A DNA stretch of 64,000 bases from an uncultured Erythrobacter sp. (GTDB taxonomy: Bacteria; Pseudomonadota; Alphaproteobacteria; Sphingomonadales; Sphingomonadaceae): positions 62,001-126,000 of the forward strand of contig CANMMR010000007.1 of NCBI GenBank assembly GCA_947499095.1, given 5' to 3'. A model generated the notes under the pieces. That model ran no database searches. It was given only the letters and a program-made list of their open reading frames with translations, and was not told the DNA's origin. The position numbers and the translations under genes are program-made. Each line of letters starts with the position of its first letter. The first letter of the stretch is position 1. Positions 8,438 through 18,543 of this stretch are shown here, one piece after another.

Positions 8438-10675
8438 TTAGCGAGTTCGGTCGGATGAAACGGTATAGCGGCGCACGGCATTGGCAAGCACATCCTCGCG
8501 CCAGAAATGCACCGGCTTCAAGCGGTGCTGGATGAACAGCGTAGCCTGATCGGCGTAATGCGGGGAATCGGGCCGCGTGGTCGCAGAACCGAAGGGCTGG
8601 ATCGAGCGCGATTTGACCCGCTCGCCCGGCATCCATTCGACCCACTGGATGAAGCTGTCACCGTGGCGCACGGACAGGCGGCCATCTTCTTCGATGTCCC
8701 ATAGCGTCGAGGCGCGCAGCGTGTCGGAGCCTCCGTCGAGCGGAAGGTCGACTTCGCCCTGGCGCAGGCGCAGCAATTCGCCCATCGGCGGGTCGAGCCT
8801 CCCGAAATGAGTCAGCAGGTGGTCGACCGAGCGTTGCAGTTCCTTCTCCGCATCGGGCCAGGGCTCGTTGTTATAGCTCGATCCCATGAACGGCCGGATC
8901 ATCAGCAGGGCTAGGCTGTCGGCGCGGCCGTTATTGTCGGCTTTGAGATCCCATCCAGCGAGCAGGCGCTGGGCTGCCAGCAGCTGCTCGTCATCGGTGC
9001 GGATTGCCGCCACATCGCGCAGCATCTGCGCGATGTAGCCCGTGTTTTCATAGCCGGTGTCGTATTTGATCCGCTCCAGCGCAGCGCGGTCGAGCAGGTC
9101 CGCTTCGGCCATCAGCTTCGCCCCGCGCGTCCCGCGATTGGTGTTCTTGATCTCGATGCCGAGTTCGGGCGGGAAGTCCTCGGGCGACAGATTGCTGCCG
9201 GGCCCGGCGTCGAGGAAGGGGTTGTTGTTTGCCTCGACCAACCAGCCGCTGGCCGGATTCACATACCGGGGCAATTGCTCGTAGCTGACCGGGCCGCGCG
9301 TGATCAGGTCGCTGCGATCGCCGGGCAGGATGCCGCGCCAGTCGATCCGCTCGCCATTCACGGTCGCGGGCCGGGACGGGATCGCGGCATTGTAGATATT
9401 GGCGATATTGCCCGCCTTGTCGGCATAGATGAAGTTGGTCGAAGGGATGTCCATCCGCGCGAGGATGCCCTGCCATTCGTCGAGCGAGCTGGCCTTGTTG
9501 AGCCGGTAGTAGGCGTCGAGCTGGCCGAGATTGCCCATCCCGCCATAACGGATGGCGAAGGCACCCTGGTCGTTCTTCACCACAGGGCCGTGCACGCTGC
9601 GCCAGATATCACGCCGGATCGGCAGGACGATCGGCCCGACGCGCACCGGCAGCGTCACCGTGCGCTTTTCGAGGTCTCGCCACTCGCCGTCGAGTCGATA
9701 GCGTGTGCCGCTGTCGTCCAGCACCAGCTGGTAGATATCGACCATGTCGGGCGTGTTGACCGTGTTGGTCCAGCCGAGTTCGGCATTGTGGCCGAGAAAG
9801 GGGTAGGGGCTGCCGGGGAAATTCGCCCCGGCGAAATGCCAACCTTCGCCGCTCTCGACCACCAGCTCGTACCACGCGACACCGCCGCGCCAGGGCTGGT
9901 GCGAGTTCGAGATCAGCGTAGTCGGCCCGCCGGACTTCTCCGGGGTCACGGCGAACGCGTTGGAGCCTGAAAACGCGGCTTCGTCCGCATAGGGCAACGG
10001 GCCGGGCGCGGGGCGTCGTGACATTCGGCTCGCTCGCACGATCGGCTCGGCATTGTCGTCTAACATCGTTTCGCCAGTGCCCAGTATGGCCGGCCCTTGC
10101 TCGGGGCGCAGGGGCTCGCCTTCGACCAGCGGGCCGATGACATTGCTGAGGCCGAAGAAAAACGGCTGGCGCAGCGCGAAACCGGCGGCCACGTCTACCC
10201 CGTCCACCGGGAAGAGGTTGCCCAGTTTCACTTCGTCCGGATGCGCCGCCGCGTAATCGTTGAGGCCCGCGGCATAGGCTTCGAAGAGCGCGCGCGTATC
10301 CTCCGGCAATTCGGGAAAACGCTGCTCGGCAGTGCCGCGCGCGTCGAGCAGGTGGTAGGCATAGTCGAAGGCCGCGCCCTCCTGCCCGGCGATCGCGCCA
10401 TAGCGCCCGCGGCTCATCGCGATCACATCCTGCAGGGTGGAGAAATCGTCCTCCGAATGGGCGACGGCCACGCCATAGGCGACGTCCGCATCGCGTGTCC
10501 CATAAATGTGCGGCACGCCGAATTCGTCACGCACGATCTCCGCAGTATAGGTGCCGGTAGAGGGGCGGACATCGTCCCGCTCGGCCCAGAAGGGCTCCCA
10601 CGTCGCCAGCGCCACGAAAGCGATGAGCAACACAACGAGCAGCGCGAACCCGCCGCGCGCAAACCATTTACGCAT
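8438..10675 (-). CDS. penicillin-acylase family hydrolase (N-terminal nucleophile amidase)
   Basis: A 745-residue member of the S45 acylase family, which hydrolyses amide bonds of compounds such as penicillins, N-acyl-homoserine lactones or cyclic peptides. An N-terminal hydrophobic segment (about residues 8-26) anchors or exports it. The precursor layout is visible: an alpha part with DEFGVPHIYG and VAHSEDDF, a spacer, then the autocatalytic site AAFSGSNAFAV, where Ser238 would become the N-terminal nucleophile of the beta chain. ISNSHQPW and GWTNTVNTPDMVDIYQL follow as conserved beta-chain segments. ATG 10675 follows AGAGGAA. The true substrate cannot be read from sequence. The nearby secreted protease suggests envelope or extracellular catabolism. 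Confidence 0.93.
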   Translation of the reverse strand: MRKWFARGGFALLVVLLIAFVALATWEPFWAERDDVRPSTGTYTAEIVRDEFGVPHIYGTRDADVAYGVAVAHSEDDFSTLQDVIAMSRGRYGAIAGQEGAAFDYAYHLLDARGTAEQRFPELPEDTRALFEAYAAGLNDYAAAHPDEVKLGNLFPVDGVDVAAGFALRQPFFFGLSNVIGPLVEGEPLRPEQGPAILGTGETMLDDNAEPIVRASRMSRRPAPGPLPYADEAAFSGSNAFAVTPEKSGGPTTLISNSHQPWRGGVAWYELVVESGEGWHFAGANFPGSPYPFLGHNAELGWTNTVNTPDMVDIYQLVLDDSGTRYRLDGEWRDLEKRTVTLPVRVGPIVLPIRRDIWRSVHGPVVKNDQGAFAIRYGGMGNLGQLDAYYRLNKASSLDEWQGILARMDIPSTNFIYADKAGNIANIYNAAIPSRPATVNGERIDWRGILPGDRSDLITRGPVSYEQLPRYVNPASGWLVEANNNPFLDAGPGSNLSPEDFPPELGIEIKNTNRGTRGAKLMAEADLLDRAALERIKYDTGYENTGYIAQMLRDVAAIRTDDEQLLAAQRLLAGWDLKADNNGRADSLALLMIRPFMGSSYNNEPWPDAEKELQRSVDHLLTHFGRLDPPMGELLRLRQGEVDLPLDGGSDTLRASTLWDIEEDGRLSVRHGDSFIQWVEWMPGERVKSRSIQPFGSATTRPDSPHYADQATLFIQHRLKPVHFWREDVLANAVRRYTVSSDRTR

Positions 10676-10803
10676 TAAGACAATTCCTCTCTCGGCGCGT
10701 GGCCTAGCGAGAAAGGCGGCCAGTGCAAAGAGGCCGCATTCGGCTGGGCAAAACCCGCCATGCGCTATTTCGTTAACGGGATTCGGCTCGCTAGCCAGAG
10801 TGT

Positions 10804-12249
10804 GTGAGCACGCAGATCACCATCGGCCATGACGCCACCGGAAAACCGGTCGAGTTCGACGTCGAGGAACTGCTCGCCACGCGCCTGCTCGTCCAGGGCA
10901 ATTCCGGCAGCGGCAAGTCGCATTTGCTGCGCCGCTTGCTGGAGGAAAGCGCCGGCATGGTGCAGCAGGTGGTGATCGATCCCGAAGGCGATTTCCCCTC
11001 GCTGGCCGAAGAATTCGGTCATGTAGTGATCGACGGCGCGGCCTATTCGCCAGGCGAGATCGAGGCGCTCGCCCGCCGCATCCGCGAACACCGCGCCAGC
11101 GTGGTGCTCGATCTCGACGGGCTGGAGGTGGAACAACAGATCCGCTGTGCCGCGCAATTCCTCACCGCCCTGTTCGATGCTCCGCGCGAGCACTGGTACC
11201 CGGCGCTGGTCGTCGTGGACGAGGCGCAGATGTTCGCCCCCTCGGCTGCGGGCGAGATGGCGGAGGACACGCGGCGAATGACGCTGTCGGCCATGACCAA
11301 CCTCATGTGCCGCGGGCGCAAGCGGGGCCTCGCGGGTATCGTGGCGACACAGCGACTGGCGAAGCTCGCCAAGAACGTCGCGGCCGAGGCGTCGAACTTC
11401 CTCATGGGGCGGACCTTCCTCGACATCGACATGGTTCGTGCGGCCGACCTGCTCGGCATGGAGCGGCGGCAGGCGGAGCGGATTCGCGAGCTGGAGCGCG
11501 GGCACTTCCTCGCGCTCGGTCCGGCCATCACGCGGCTCCCCTTGGCTTGCAAGATCGGCCCTGTGAAGACCGGCCACCAGGCACGCGCGGAAGGGTTGAT
11601 GGCGCTCCCCGATACCGCGCCTGCCGACATGGAAGCGCTGCTGACACGAGACCTTGCGGGAGACGTCTCAAAAGCTGCGCCGCCTCCGCCCCCGTCCGCC
11701 CCGCGGGTCGAGGACGTCGAGCAGAGTATCGCGCAGGCGGAAGAGCGTCAGGTTGCGCCGCCCGCCGAACCGCGCGACACCTCCGCCGTGGCGGAGCAGA
11801 TCGAGGCGATTATCCGTGCAATGGCGAACGAAGAGGGCGTCGCCTTCCAGTCCGCCAGCGCGCAATATCAGACCCTCCTCACCCGCTGCCGGCGCGAACG
11901 GATCATCGGCCCGATGCCCGACATGCGCGCCTTCCGCCGCCGCTTCGCCATGGCGGGCGCTGGTCTTGACGAGTTGCCGGAAGGGACGGCCGCGCGCATC
12001 ATGGAACTGGCCGAGGCGGTCGAGGAAGACCTGCTCGCACCCTTCCTGGTCATCGCTCGCGCCGCTCATGCGGGCGAAACGCAGGTCGACGAGGAGGCGC
12101 TTGCCCGTGCCTATGGCACCAGTTCGCCGGGACGCATCCGCCGCCTGCTCGACCACCTCGAGCGGCAGGGCCTCGTCGTCGTGCGCGAGGATTTCGGCGG
12201 CGACCGAACCGTGATGGTGCCCGGGCTCGAAGGCGAGCCAGCGGAATAA
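10804..12249 (+). CDS. HerA/FtsK-like ATP-binding protein (DUF87/DUF853 type)
   Basis: A 481-residue P-loop ATPase. The Walker A motif QGNSGSGKSHLL lies at about residues 30-42, Walker B is ALVVVDEAQMF, and VATQRLAKLAKNV follows as the sensor region, all in the order seen in HerA/FtsK-superfamily translocases. After about residue 260 comes a Pro/Glu-rich linker and then a helical C-terminal region ending in a winged-helix-like segment (GRIRRLLDHLERQGLVVV). The start is GTG 10804, because no ATG precedes the Walker A motif. No ribosome site is obvious. HerA proteins often work with a NurA nuclease, and none is adjacent, so its role in DNA handling is unproven. It is divergent from the acylase gene. 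Confidence 0.88.
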   Translation: MSTQITIGHDATGKPVEFDVEELLATRLLVQGNSGSGKSHLLRRLLEESAGMVQQVVIDPEGDFPSLAEEFGHVVIDGAAYSPGEIEALARRIREHRASVVLDLDGLEVEQQIRCAAQFLTALFDAPREHWYPALVVVDEAQMFAPSAAGEMAEDTRRMTLSAMTNLMCRGRKRGLAGIVATQRLAKLAKNVAAEASNFLMGRTFLDIDMVRAADLLGMERRQAERIRELERGHFLALGPAITRLPLACKIGPVKTGHQARAEGLMALPDTAPADMEALLTRDLAGDVSKAAPPPPPSAPRVEDVEQSIAQAEERQVAPPAEPRDTSAVAEQIEAIIRAMANEEGVAFQSASAQYQTLLTRCRRERIIGPMPDMRAFRRRFAMAGAGLDELPEGTAARIMELAEAVEEDLLAPFLVIARAAHAGETQVDEEALARAYGTSSPGRIRRLLDHLERQGLVVVREDFGGDRTVMVPGLEGEPAE

Positions 12250-12326
12250 TTTTCGCTGCGCCTCTCGCCAAGCGCGGGCACACCCCTATATTCGCCTAAC
12301 ACACCTCGCGAAATTTGCGTCGAGGG

Positions 12327-12354
12327 CTTGTGTTGCATAACCGCAACACCATAT
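12327..12354 (+). promoter_or_regulatory. heat-shock (RpoH, sigma-32-type) promoter of clpB
   Basis: CTTG at 12327-12330 and CCATAT at 12349-12354 are separated by 18 bases, close to the sigma-32 pattern CTTGaa-N-CCATnT. The predicted transcript would start near 12361, about 26 bases before the clpB start codon at 12387. The placement also rules out the longer clpB frame that begins at 12315. Confidence 0.72.
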
Positions 12355-12386
12355 GCGAGCGGATATTCAAGCACAGGGGTTTCCAG

Positions 12387-14963
12387 ATGAATCTCGAAAA
12401 ATTCACCGACCGCGCCAAGGGCTTCCTGCAGAGCGCGCAGACCGTTGCGATCCGCATGAGCCATCAGCGGATCACGCCGCTGCATATCCTCAAGGCGCTG
12501 CTCGAGGACAATCAGGGCATGGCGGCGCAGCTGATCCAGCGCGCGGGCGGCAATCCGGGCGTGGCGATTACCGAGGTCGATACGGCGCTCGGCAAGATTC
12601 CGGCGGTTTCCGGCGGCGGGGCGCAATCGACGCCGGGCCTCGACAACGATGCCGTGCGCTCTCTCGACCAGGCCGAACAGCTGGCCGAGAAAGCTGGCGA
12701 CAGCTTTGTGCCCGTGCAGCGGTTGTTGCAGGCACTCGCCCTGTCGGACAATGACGCAGGCAAGGCGGTCAAGTCCGCCGGTGTGGATGCGAAGTCGCTC
12801 GAAGAGGCGATCCAGGAAGCGACCGGTGGTCGCAGCGCCGACAGTGCCAGCGCCGAGGAAAGCTACGACGCGATGAAGAAGTACGCGCGCGACCTCACGC
12901 AGGCGGCGCGCGACGGCAAGCTCGATCCGGTCATCGGCCGCGACGAGGAAATCCGCCGGACTGTGCAGATCCTCGCCCGGCGGACCAAGAACAATCCCGC
13001 CCTCATCGGCGAACCCGGCACCGGCAAGACCGCGATCGCCGAAGGGCTTGCGCTACGCATCGCGAATGGCGACGTGCCCGACAGCCTGAAGGGCCGCACG
13101 CTGATGGCGCTCGACATGGGCGCCCTGATCGCTGGCGCGAAATATCGCGGCGAGTTCGAAGAGCGGCTGAAGGCCGTGCTCGACGAGGTAAAGGGTGCCG
13201 ATGGCCAGATCATCCTGTTCATCGACGAGATGCACACGCTGATCGGCGCGGGCGCTAGCGAAGGCAGCATGGATGCGGGCAATCTTCTCAAGCCTGCCCT
13301 GTCGCGCGGCGAGCTGCACTGCATCGGTGCGACCACGCTCGACGAATACCAGAAATACGTGGAGAAGGACCCTGCGCTCCAGCGGCGATTCCAGCCCGTC
13401 TATATCGACGAGCCGAGCGTCGAGGACACGATCAGCATCCTGCGCGGCATCAAGGACAAGTACGAGTTGCACCACGGCGTGCGCATCACCGATGGCGCGA
13501 TCGTCGCTTCGGCGCAGCTCAGCAATCGCTATATCCAGAACCGCTTCCTCCCCGACAAGGCGATCGACCTGATGGACGAGGCGGCTTCGCGCATCCGCAT
13601 GGAGGTGGAAAGCAAGCCCGAGGAGATCGAGGCGCTCGACCGCCGCATCATCCAGCTACGGATCGAGGAGCAGGCCCTGCAAAAGGAAAGCGATTCCGCC
13701 TCGAAGGATCGCCTCGAGGCGCTGCGCAAGGAGCTGTCCGAACTTGAACAGCAGTCCTCCGAGTTGACCACGCGCTGGCAGAACGAGCGCGACAAGATCC
13801 ATGCCGAGGCGCGGGTCAAGGAAGAACTCGACCAGGTGCGGCTCGAACTGGAGCAGGCGCAGCGCACAGGCGATCTCGCCAAGGCGGGCGAGCTGCAATA
13901 CGGCAAGATTCCGCAGCTCGAGAAGCAACTCGCGGAAGCGAGCGGCCAGACCGAAAACGCGCTGCTCAAGGAAGAGGTCACCGAGGACGACATCGCCGGC
14001 GTCGTAAGTCGCTGGACCGGCATCCCGGTCGACCGGATGATGGCGGGCGAGCGCGAGAAGCTGCTCGATATGGAGAACATCCTCGCCAAGCGGGTGATCG
14101 GCCAATCGCAGGCCATCGATGCCGTATCCAAGGCCGTGCGCCGCGCGCGTGCCGGCCTGCAGGACCCGAACCGGCCGCTCGGCAGCTTCCTTTTCCTCGG
14201 CCCCACCGGCGTCGGCAAGACCGAGCTGACCAAGGCGCTCGCCGGCTTCCTGTTCGACGACGACCAGGCAATGGTCCGCATCGACATGAGCGAGTTCATG
14301 GAGAAGCACGCGGTCGCCCGCCTTATCGGCGCGCCTCCGGGCTATGTCGGCTATGAAGAAGGCGGCGTGCTGACCGAAGCGGTGCGGCGCAGACCCTATC
14401 AAGTCGTACTGTTCGACGAGGTCGAGAAAGCGCATAGCGACGTGTTCAACGTGCTGCTGCAGGTGCTCGACGACGGGCGTCTGACCGACGGGCAGGGCCG
14501 CGTGGTGGATTTCACCAATACGCTGATCATCCTGACCTCGAACCTCGGCAGCCAGTATCTCGCGCAGATGACCGACGAGCAGAAGGTCGAGGATGTCGAG
14601 CCGCAGGTGATGGACGTCGTGCGCGGACATTTCCGCCCCGAATTCCTCAACCGGCTGGACGAGATCATCCTGTTCCACCGGCTGGCGCAGGAGCATATGG
14701 CCCCGATCGTCGAGATCCAGGTCGCGCGCGTGCAGAAGCTGCTGAAGGATCGCAAAATCACGATCGACCTGACCGAGGGCGCGAAAAAGTGGCTCGGCCG
14801 GGTGGGATACGACCCGGTCTATGGCGCAAGACCGCTGAAGCGTGCGGTGCAGCGTTATCTGCAGGACCCGCTGGCCGACAAGATCCTGCGCGGCGAGGTG
14901 CCGGACGGCGCCACCGTGGCGGTCGACGAAGGTGATGGCGCGCTGGAGATGGCCGTCAGCTGA
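12387..14963 (+). CDS. clpB: ATP-dependent disaggregase ClpB
   Basis: ClpB (858 residues, standard length) pulls polypeptides out of aggregates together with DnaK. It has the N-terminal repeat domain ([18 protein letters not shown] onward), the first AAA+ domain with Walker [11 protein letters not shown] near residue 210, and a coiled-coil middle domain at about residues 400-525 rich in Glu, Gln and Arg. The second AAA+ domain has [10 protein letters not shown] near residue 605, and the C-terminal tail includes [20 protein letters not shown] 12387 follows AGGGG and gives the family start. A heat-shock-type promoter precedes it and a strong terminator follows, so it is a monocistronic stress gene. 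Confidence 0.98.
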   Translation: MNLEKFTDRAKGFLQSAQTVAIRMSHQRITPLHILKALLEDNQGMAAQLIQRAGGNPGVAITEVDTALGKIPAVSGGGAQSTPGLDNDAVRSLDQAEQLAEKAGDSFVPVQRLLQALALSDNDAGKAVKSAGVDAKSLEEAIQEATGGRSADSASAEESYDAMKKYARDLTQAARDGKLDPVIGRDEEIRRTVQILARRTKNNPALIGEPGTGKTAIAEGLALRIANGDVPDSLKGRTLMALDMGALIAGAKYRGEFEERLKAVLDEVKGADGQIILFIDEMHTLIGAGASEGSMDAGNLLKPALSRGELHCIGATTLDEYQKYVEKDPALQRRFQPVYIDEPSVEDTISILRGIKDKYELHHGVRITDGAIVASAQLSNRYIQNRFLPDKAIDLMDEAASRIRMEVESKPEEIEALDRRIIQLRIEEQALQKESDSASKDRLEALRKELSELEQQSSELTTRWQNERDKIHAEARVKEELDQVRLELEQAQRTGDLAKAGELQYGKIPQLEKQLAEASGQTENALLKEEVTEDDIAGVVSRWTGIPVDRMMAGEREKLLDMENILAKRVIGQSQAIDAVSKAVRRARAGLQDPNRPLGSFLFLGPTGVGKTELTKALAGFLFDDDQAMVRIDMSEFMEKHAVARLIGAPPGYVGYEEGGVLTEAVRRRPYQVVLFDEVEKAHSDVFNVLLQVLDDGRLTDGQGRVVDFTNTLIILTSNLGSQYLAQMTDEQKVEDVEPQVMDVVRGHFRPEFLNRLDEIILFHRLAQEHMAPIVEIQVARVQKLLKDRKITIDLTEGAKKWLGRVGYDPVYGARPLKRAVQRYLQDPLADKILRGEVPDGATVAVDEGDGALEMAVS

Positions 14964-15010
14964 GGCCGGATGGCGGCTGGGTCCGTCTCCGCAAACAGTC
15001 TGCACATGAA

Positions 15011-15044
15011 AAAGGGCCCCGGTCTCCCGGGGCCCTTTCTTTTT
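15011..15044. terminator. bidirectional rho-independent terminator between clpB and a TonB receptor gene
   Basis: A perfect twelve-base-pair stem, AAAGGGCCCCGG (15011-15022) against CCGGGGCCCTTT (15027-15038), has a four-base loop TCTC. It is followed by CTTTTT on the plus strand, and read on the minus strand the stem runs directly into TTTTTC. It lies between two convergent genes and should serve both. Confidence 0.9.
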
Positions 15045-15071
15045 GGTCCGAAGGTCGCCCTTCGTTCGAAC

Positions 15072-18000
15072 TTACAGCTCGATGTTGAAACCGGCGTACC
15101 AGTAACGACCGAAGTTGTCGTACGGTTCACCGCCGGCGATGCCGAGCTGGCCGAAGGGCGGCTTCACATCGAACGCGTTGTCCACGCCGAGGTAGAAGCT
15201 GAACTCTTCCTGCACATCCCAGGTCACGCGGAAGTTGTTGTAGATCTTATCCGAGAAGGTCGGATCTTCATACTGGTCCGCGTTGTTCGGATCGAGGGTG
15301 ACCAGTTCGCCCGGAGTACAAGTGCCACCCGAAGAGCCTACAGTGCCTTCTGGCGGGCAGAGACCCGGATACGGGTTCTGGTTCTCGTACGCGCTCTTGT
15401 ACATCGGGCCGATGTAACGCGCGGACCAGGTCAGGGCGACATCGCCGAAATCGTAGGTCGTATTGAGCGAGGCGGCCCAGTCGGGATCGCCCAGTTCGCT
15501 CTTGATACGGTTCGGATTGTCCGGAAGCGTCGGATCTTCGTAGAAGTTCAGCTTGAGCAGGTGCGTTGCAATTGCGCGCACGCTCAAACGGTCACCATTG
15601 TCGAAAGTCCGGTTGTACCGCACGTCGATGTCGATGCCTTCGGTTTCGCGCGAGGCGAAGTTGACACCGCTCGAAAGCACGGCCGGCTCAAGGAAGAACC
15701 CGGTCGTCGCGTCGCGTGCAACTGTCGTACAGAAGGGGTTATCAATCCCAGACGGCGAATCGTAACAGTTATTGAGGATCGTCTGAGCGCCGAGGACGGC
15801 GATCTGATCTTCGATCTCGATGTTGTAGTAATCGACCGTTACGCTGAAGCCCGGCAGGAACCGCGGCTCGACAACCACGCCAAGAGTAAGGGACTTGCCC
15901 TTTTCCTCGGAAAGGTTCGGATTGCCTCCAGACGTGTATGCCGTCGACGCTGTGATCGCAGGGCAGTTGATGAACGGATCGCCGAGTTCACGACGATCAG
16001 CTTCGACCGAACTACCTTGACATGCAGCGACAGCTGCCGCGTTCAGGGTCGTCGGAACGCCAGCCGCAGCGCAGTTTGCCCTGCGGTTCGGGTTAACGCT
16101 GATATTGCCCTGACCGATATCGCAGGGATCCGCCAGGAAGGCAAAGTTCTCCGATTGCGGCGAGTAAAGATCGCTCAGCGTCGGCGCACGCACCGAGACG
16201 GCGTAACCCGCGCGGAAGCGGATATCCGGGATCGGTGCGTAGATGCCGTTGACGTTCCATGAGAAGGTCGTGCCGGTTGCGGTGTTGTAGTCCGAAACAC
16301 GAGCTGCGCCGTTGAGGGTCAGCTCTTCGGCGAAGGGCAGGTCGGCCAGCAGCGGAACGCGAAGTTCGCCGAAAGCTTCCTTGACCTTCAGGGCCGGCGG
16401 ATCGAACGGCGCAATGGCGTTCAGGAACGTACCGCCGCTGGCGGTCAGTTCGTCGAATGCTTCGAAAGCGCGCTCTTCACGGTATTCACCGCCGATTGCG
16501 AAAGCGATCGGGCCACCCGGCAGTTCGAACAGATCCGACAGATCGCCGGCCAGCGAGGCCAGAACCACGAACTGTTCGGCATTGCCTTCCCGGCGACCGG
16601 TCGTGTTGACATAGTCCAGAGCCGCCTGGCTCGGAGCGCCGAAGCCGAACAGGTTGATCGGCACACAGTTCGGATCGTCATTGCTCGGATCGGAATCCGC
16701 ATTGATGCGGCAGACCGGGTTACCGGCACCGTTCAGGACGGCATCGGCAGCCAGGTTGAAGCCTGCCGGATTCCCGTCGAGATCGAACAGGACGAGGTTG
16801 TTCAGCGAACGAAGGTCGGTTTCGAGACGACCGTAGTTGGCCGAAAGCTCGTAGTTCCAGTCGTCGTTGAACGTGCCTTCGATACCGCCGACGATGCGAT
16901 AGGTCTCACGCGTCTGTAGTTCGCCACGACCACCGAAGTCGATGTTGAAACGCGACAGCGGAACGGTCTGCGTGTTGGTCCGTCCGGCAGAACAAAGGCC
17001 GTAGCTCTGCAGCGTGCCGAGCGCCTGATCGTTCAGGAAGGCGTTGTCGCAGAACAGCGGGTTGCCGCCGACATAAGTAGGGCCGCCGACGAAGAAGCTC
17101 GGCTGGCCTTCCTGGATGGCTTCGAGGCGAACATACTTCGCTTCGACGAACGGACGGAAAGCGTCGGTGACATCGAAACGGGCAAGGATGTTCGCCGTGT
17201 AGCGCTCGAGACCTGCAGCCAGCTGGCCGGTATTGCGCAGCGTGGAGCCGCCACCGCCGACGACGTTGCCGGAGAACGGAAGCGGATCATCCGGCGTATC
17301 GACGAACAGGTTGCCGTTCGGCGCAAAGCGCAGGTAGACGCCACCACCGAGGCTGCCGAGCGTACCACCGTCGGAGATCGACCCGTTGCGGACACCGCAA
17401 ATGGGCTCGAGATCGGTGATGCCGTCGCTCCCGAAGTCTCCTTCGTCGCCCGGATCGTCGCTGACAAGATTGTACTGGCAGCGACCGCTGTAGGCGCCGG
17501 TCAGATCGTCGCGCTGACGGAAGTACAGCGGGTCCGACTTGGCGTACTCGCCGGAAACCGCGATATTGCCGCGACCGTCGGCGAAGTTCTTGCCGTAGGT
17601 TGCGGAGATAAAGCGGGTCGCACGGTCGCCTTCTTCCGAGATGCCGGCCTGGCCGCGAACGGCGAAACCTTCGAAGTCGCGCTTGAGGATGAAGTTCACC
17701 ACGCCGGCAACAGCGTCCGAACCATAAACGGCGGAGTTACCGCCGGTCACCACATCGACACGCTCGAGCAGGTCGACCGGGATCGTGTTGACGTCGACGA
17801 TGAAGTCGCCCGGCAGTGCCGTGATGTGGCGCTTGCCGTTGACGAGGACCAGCGTACGGCTGGTGCCGAGGCCGCGAAGATCGAGCAGGTTGAGGCCGGC
17901 CGTACCGATGAAGCGGGTCGAGTTGCCCTGGCTGAAGGTGGTGCGCAGCGAGGGAAGGTCGTTCAGCGCGTCGCCGAGCGAGATGTCGCCCTGGTTGGTC

Positions 18001-18260
18001 AGGTCTTCCGCGGTAACGCTGGTGACCGGAACCGGCGATTCGAGGTTCGGACGCGCAATGCGCGAACCCGAAACGATGATAGCATTTGCCGGAGCCGGAT
18101 CGACGACAGCATCCGGGCCTTCGTCGGCAGTGTCGGACGCGTCCTGCTCGGACGTGTCGACGTCCTGCGCATAGGCCGGATTGGCCAGCGCAAGGGCGGC
18201 GAGACCGGCACCGGTAAACAGCGCGGCCCGTCCACCCAGGGTGGAAAAGGTCTTCTTCAT
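15072..18260 (-). CDS. TonB-dependent outer-membrane receptor
   Basis: A 1062-residue receptor that would import a large substrate across the outer membrane using TonB energy. I chose ATG 18260 (MKKTFSTLGGRAALF), preceded by AGGGGAC, over an upstream in-frame ATG at 18362. The signal peptide ends PAYA. The plug domain shows AIIVSGSRIARPN, PVTSVTAEDLTNQGDISLGD, LRGLGTSRTLVLVNGKRH and VDVVTGGNSAVYGSDAVAGVVNF. The rest is a 22-strand-type barrel ending YWYAGFNIEL. The plug style belongs to the Sphingomonadales group often tied to peptide or polymer uptake, but the substrate is unknown. About 280 bases of non-coding DNA separate it from the small gene behind it and should hold its promoter, where I saw no clear -35/-10 pair. 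Confidence 0.95.
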   Translation of the reverse strand: MKKTFSTLGGRAALFTGAGLAALALANPAYAQDVDTSEQDASDTADEGPDAVVDPAPANAIIVSGSRIARPNLESPVPVTSVTAEDLTNQGDISLGDALNDLPSLRTTFSQGNSTRFIGTAGLNLLDLRGLGTSRTLVLVNGKRHITALPGDFIVDVNTIPVDLLERVDVVTGGNSAVYGSDAVAGVVNFILKRDFEGFAVRGQAGISEEGDRATRFISATYGKNFADGRGNIAVSGEYAKSDPLYFRQRDDLTGAYSGRCQYNLVSDDPGDEGDFGSDGITDLEPICGVRNGSISDGGTLGSLGGGVYLRFAPNGNLFVDTPDDPLPFSGNVVGGGGSTLRNTGQLAAGLERYTANILARFDVTDAFRPFVEAKYVRLEAIQEGQPSFFVGGPTYVGGNPLFCDNAFLNDQALGTLQSYGLCSAGRTNTQTVPLSRFNIDFGGRGELQTRETYRIVGGIEGTFNDDWNYELSANYGRLETDLRSLNNLVLFDLDGNPAGFNLAADAVLNGAGNPVCRINADSDPSNDDPNCVPINLFGFGAPSQAALDYVNTTGRREGNAEQFVVLASLAGDLSDLFELPGGPIAFAIGGEYREERAFEAFDELTASGGTFLNAIAPFDPPALKVKEAFGELRVPLLADLPFAEELTLNGAARVSDYNTATGTTFSWNVNGIYAPIPDIRFRAGYAVSVRAPTLSDLYSPQSENFAFLADPCDIGQGNISVNPNRRANCAAAGVPTTLNAAAVAACQGSSVEADRRELGDPFINCPAITASTAYTSGGNPNLSEEKGKSLTLGVVVEPRFLPGFSVTVDYYNIEIEDQIAVLGAQTILNNCYDSPSGIDNPFCTTVARDATTGFFLEPAVLSSGVNFASRETEGIDIDVRYNRTFDNGDRLSVRAIATHLLKLNFYEDPTLPDNPNRIKSELGDPDWAASLNTTYDFGDVALTWSARYIGPMYKSAYENQNPYPGLCPPEGTVGSSGGTCTPGELVTLDPNNADQYEDPTFSDKIYNNFRVTWDVQEEFSFYLGVDNAFDVKPPFGQLGIAGGEPYDNFGRYWYAGFNIEL

Positions 18261-18543
18261 GATTGTCAGTCCCCTACTCAAGCCGGGGTTGTCCGGCTGA
18301 TGGCGCGATGAAAGCAAGCGGCGGGCTACGACGCAAGCGATGCATGGCTCCGAAGCGCGCAAATGCTACAGTTCGGTAGCGAGGGTCACCAATTTGCAAC
18401 AGTTTTGCGAGACCGTCAGATCTTGCGGTCCACAAACGCGCTGCTGACATCCGGCACACGCTGCCGAACCCCTAGAGATTTGGGGCCTGGCTCGATTTCA
18501 TTCAGGCAGGAAGGCCGATCCGGTGGAACGGCCCGTCGATGGT

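Noticed and set aside
12315-12386. 24-codon N-terminal extension of clpB
   Set aside because: The extension runs over the heat-shock-type promoter and is not ClpB-like. ATG 12387 gives the standard N-terminus.
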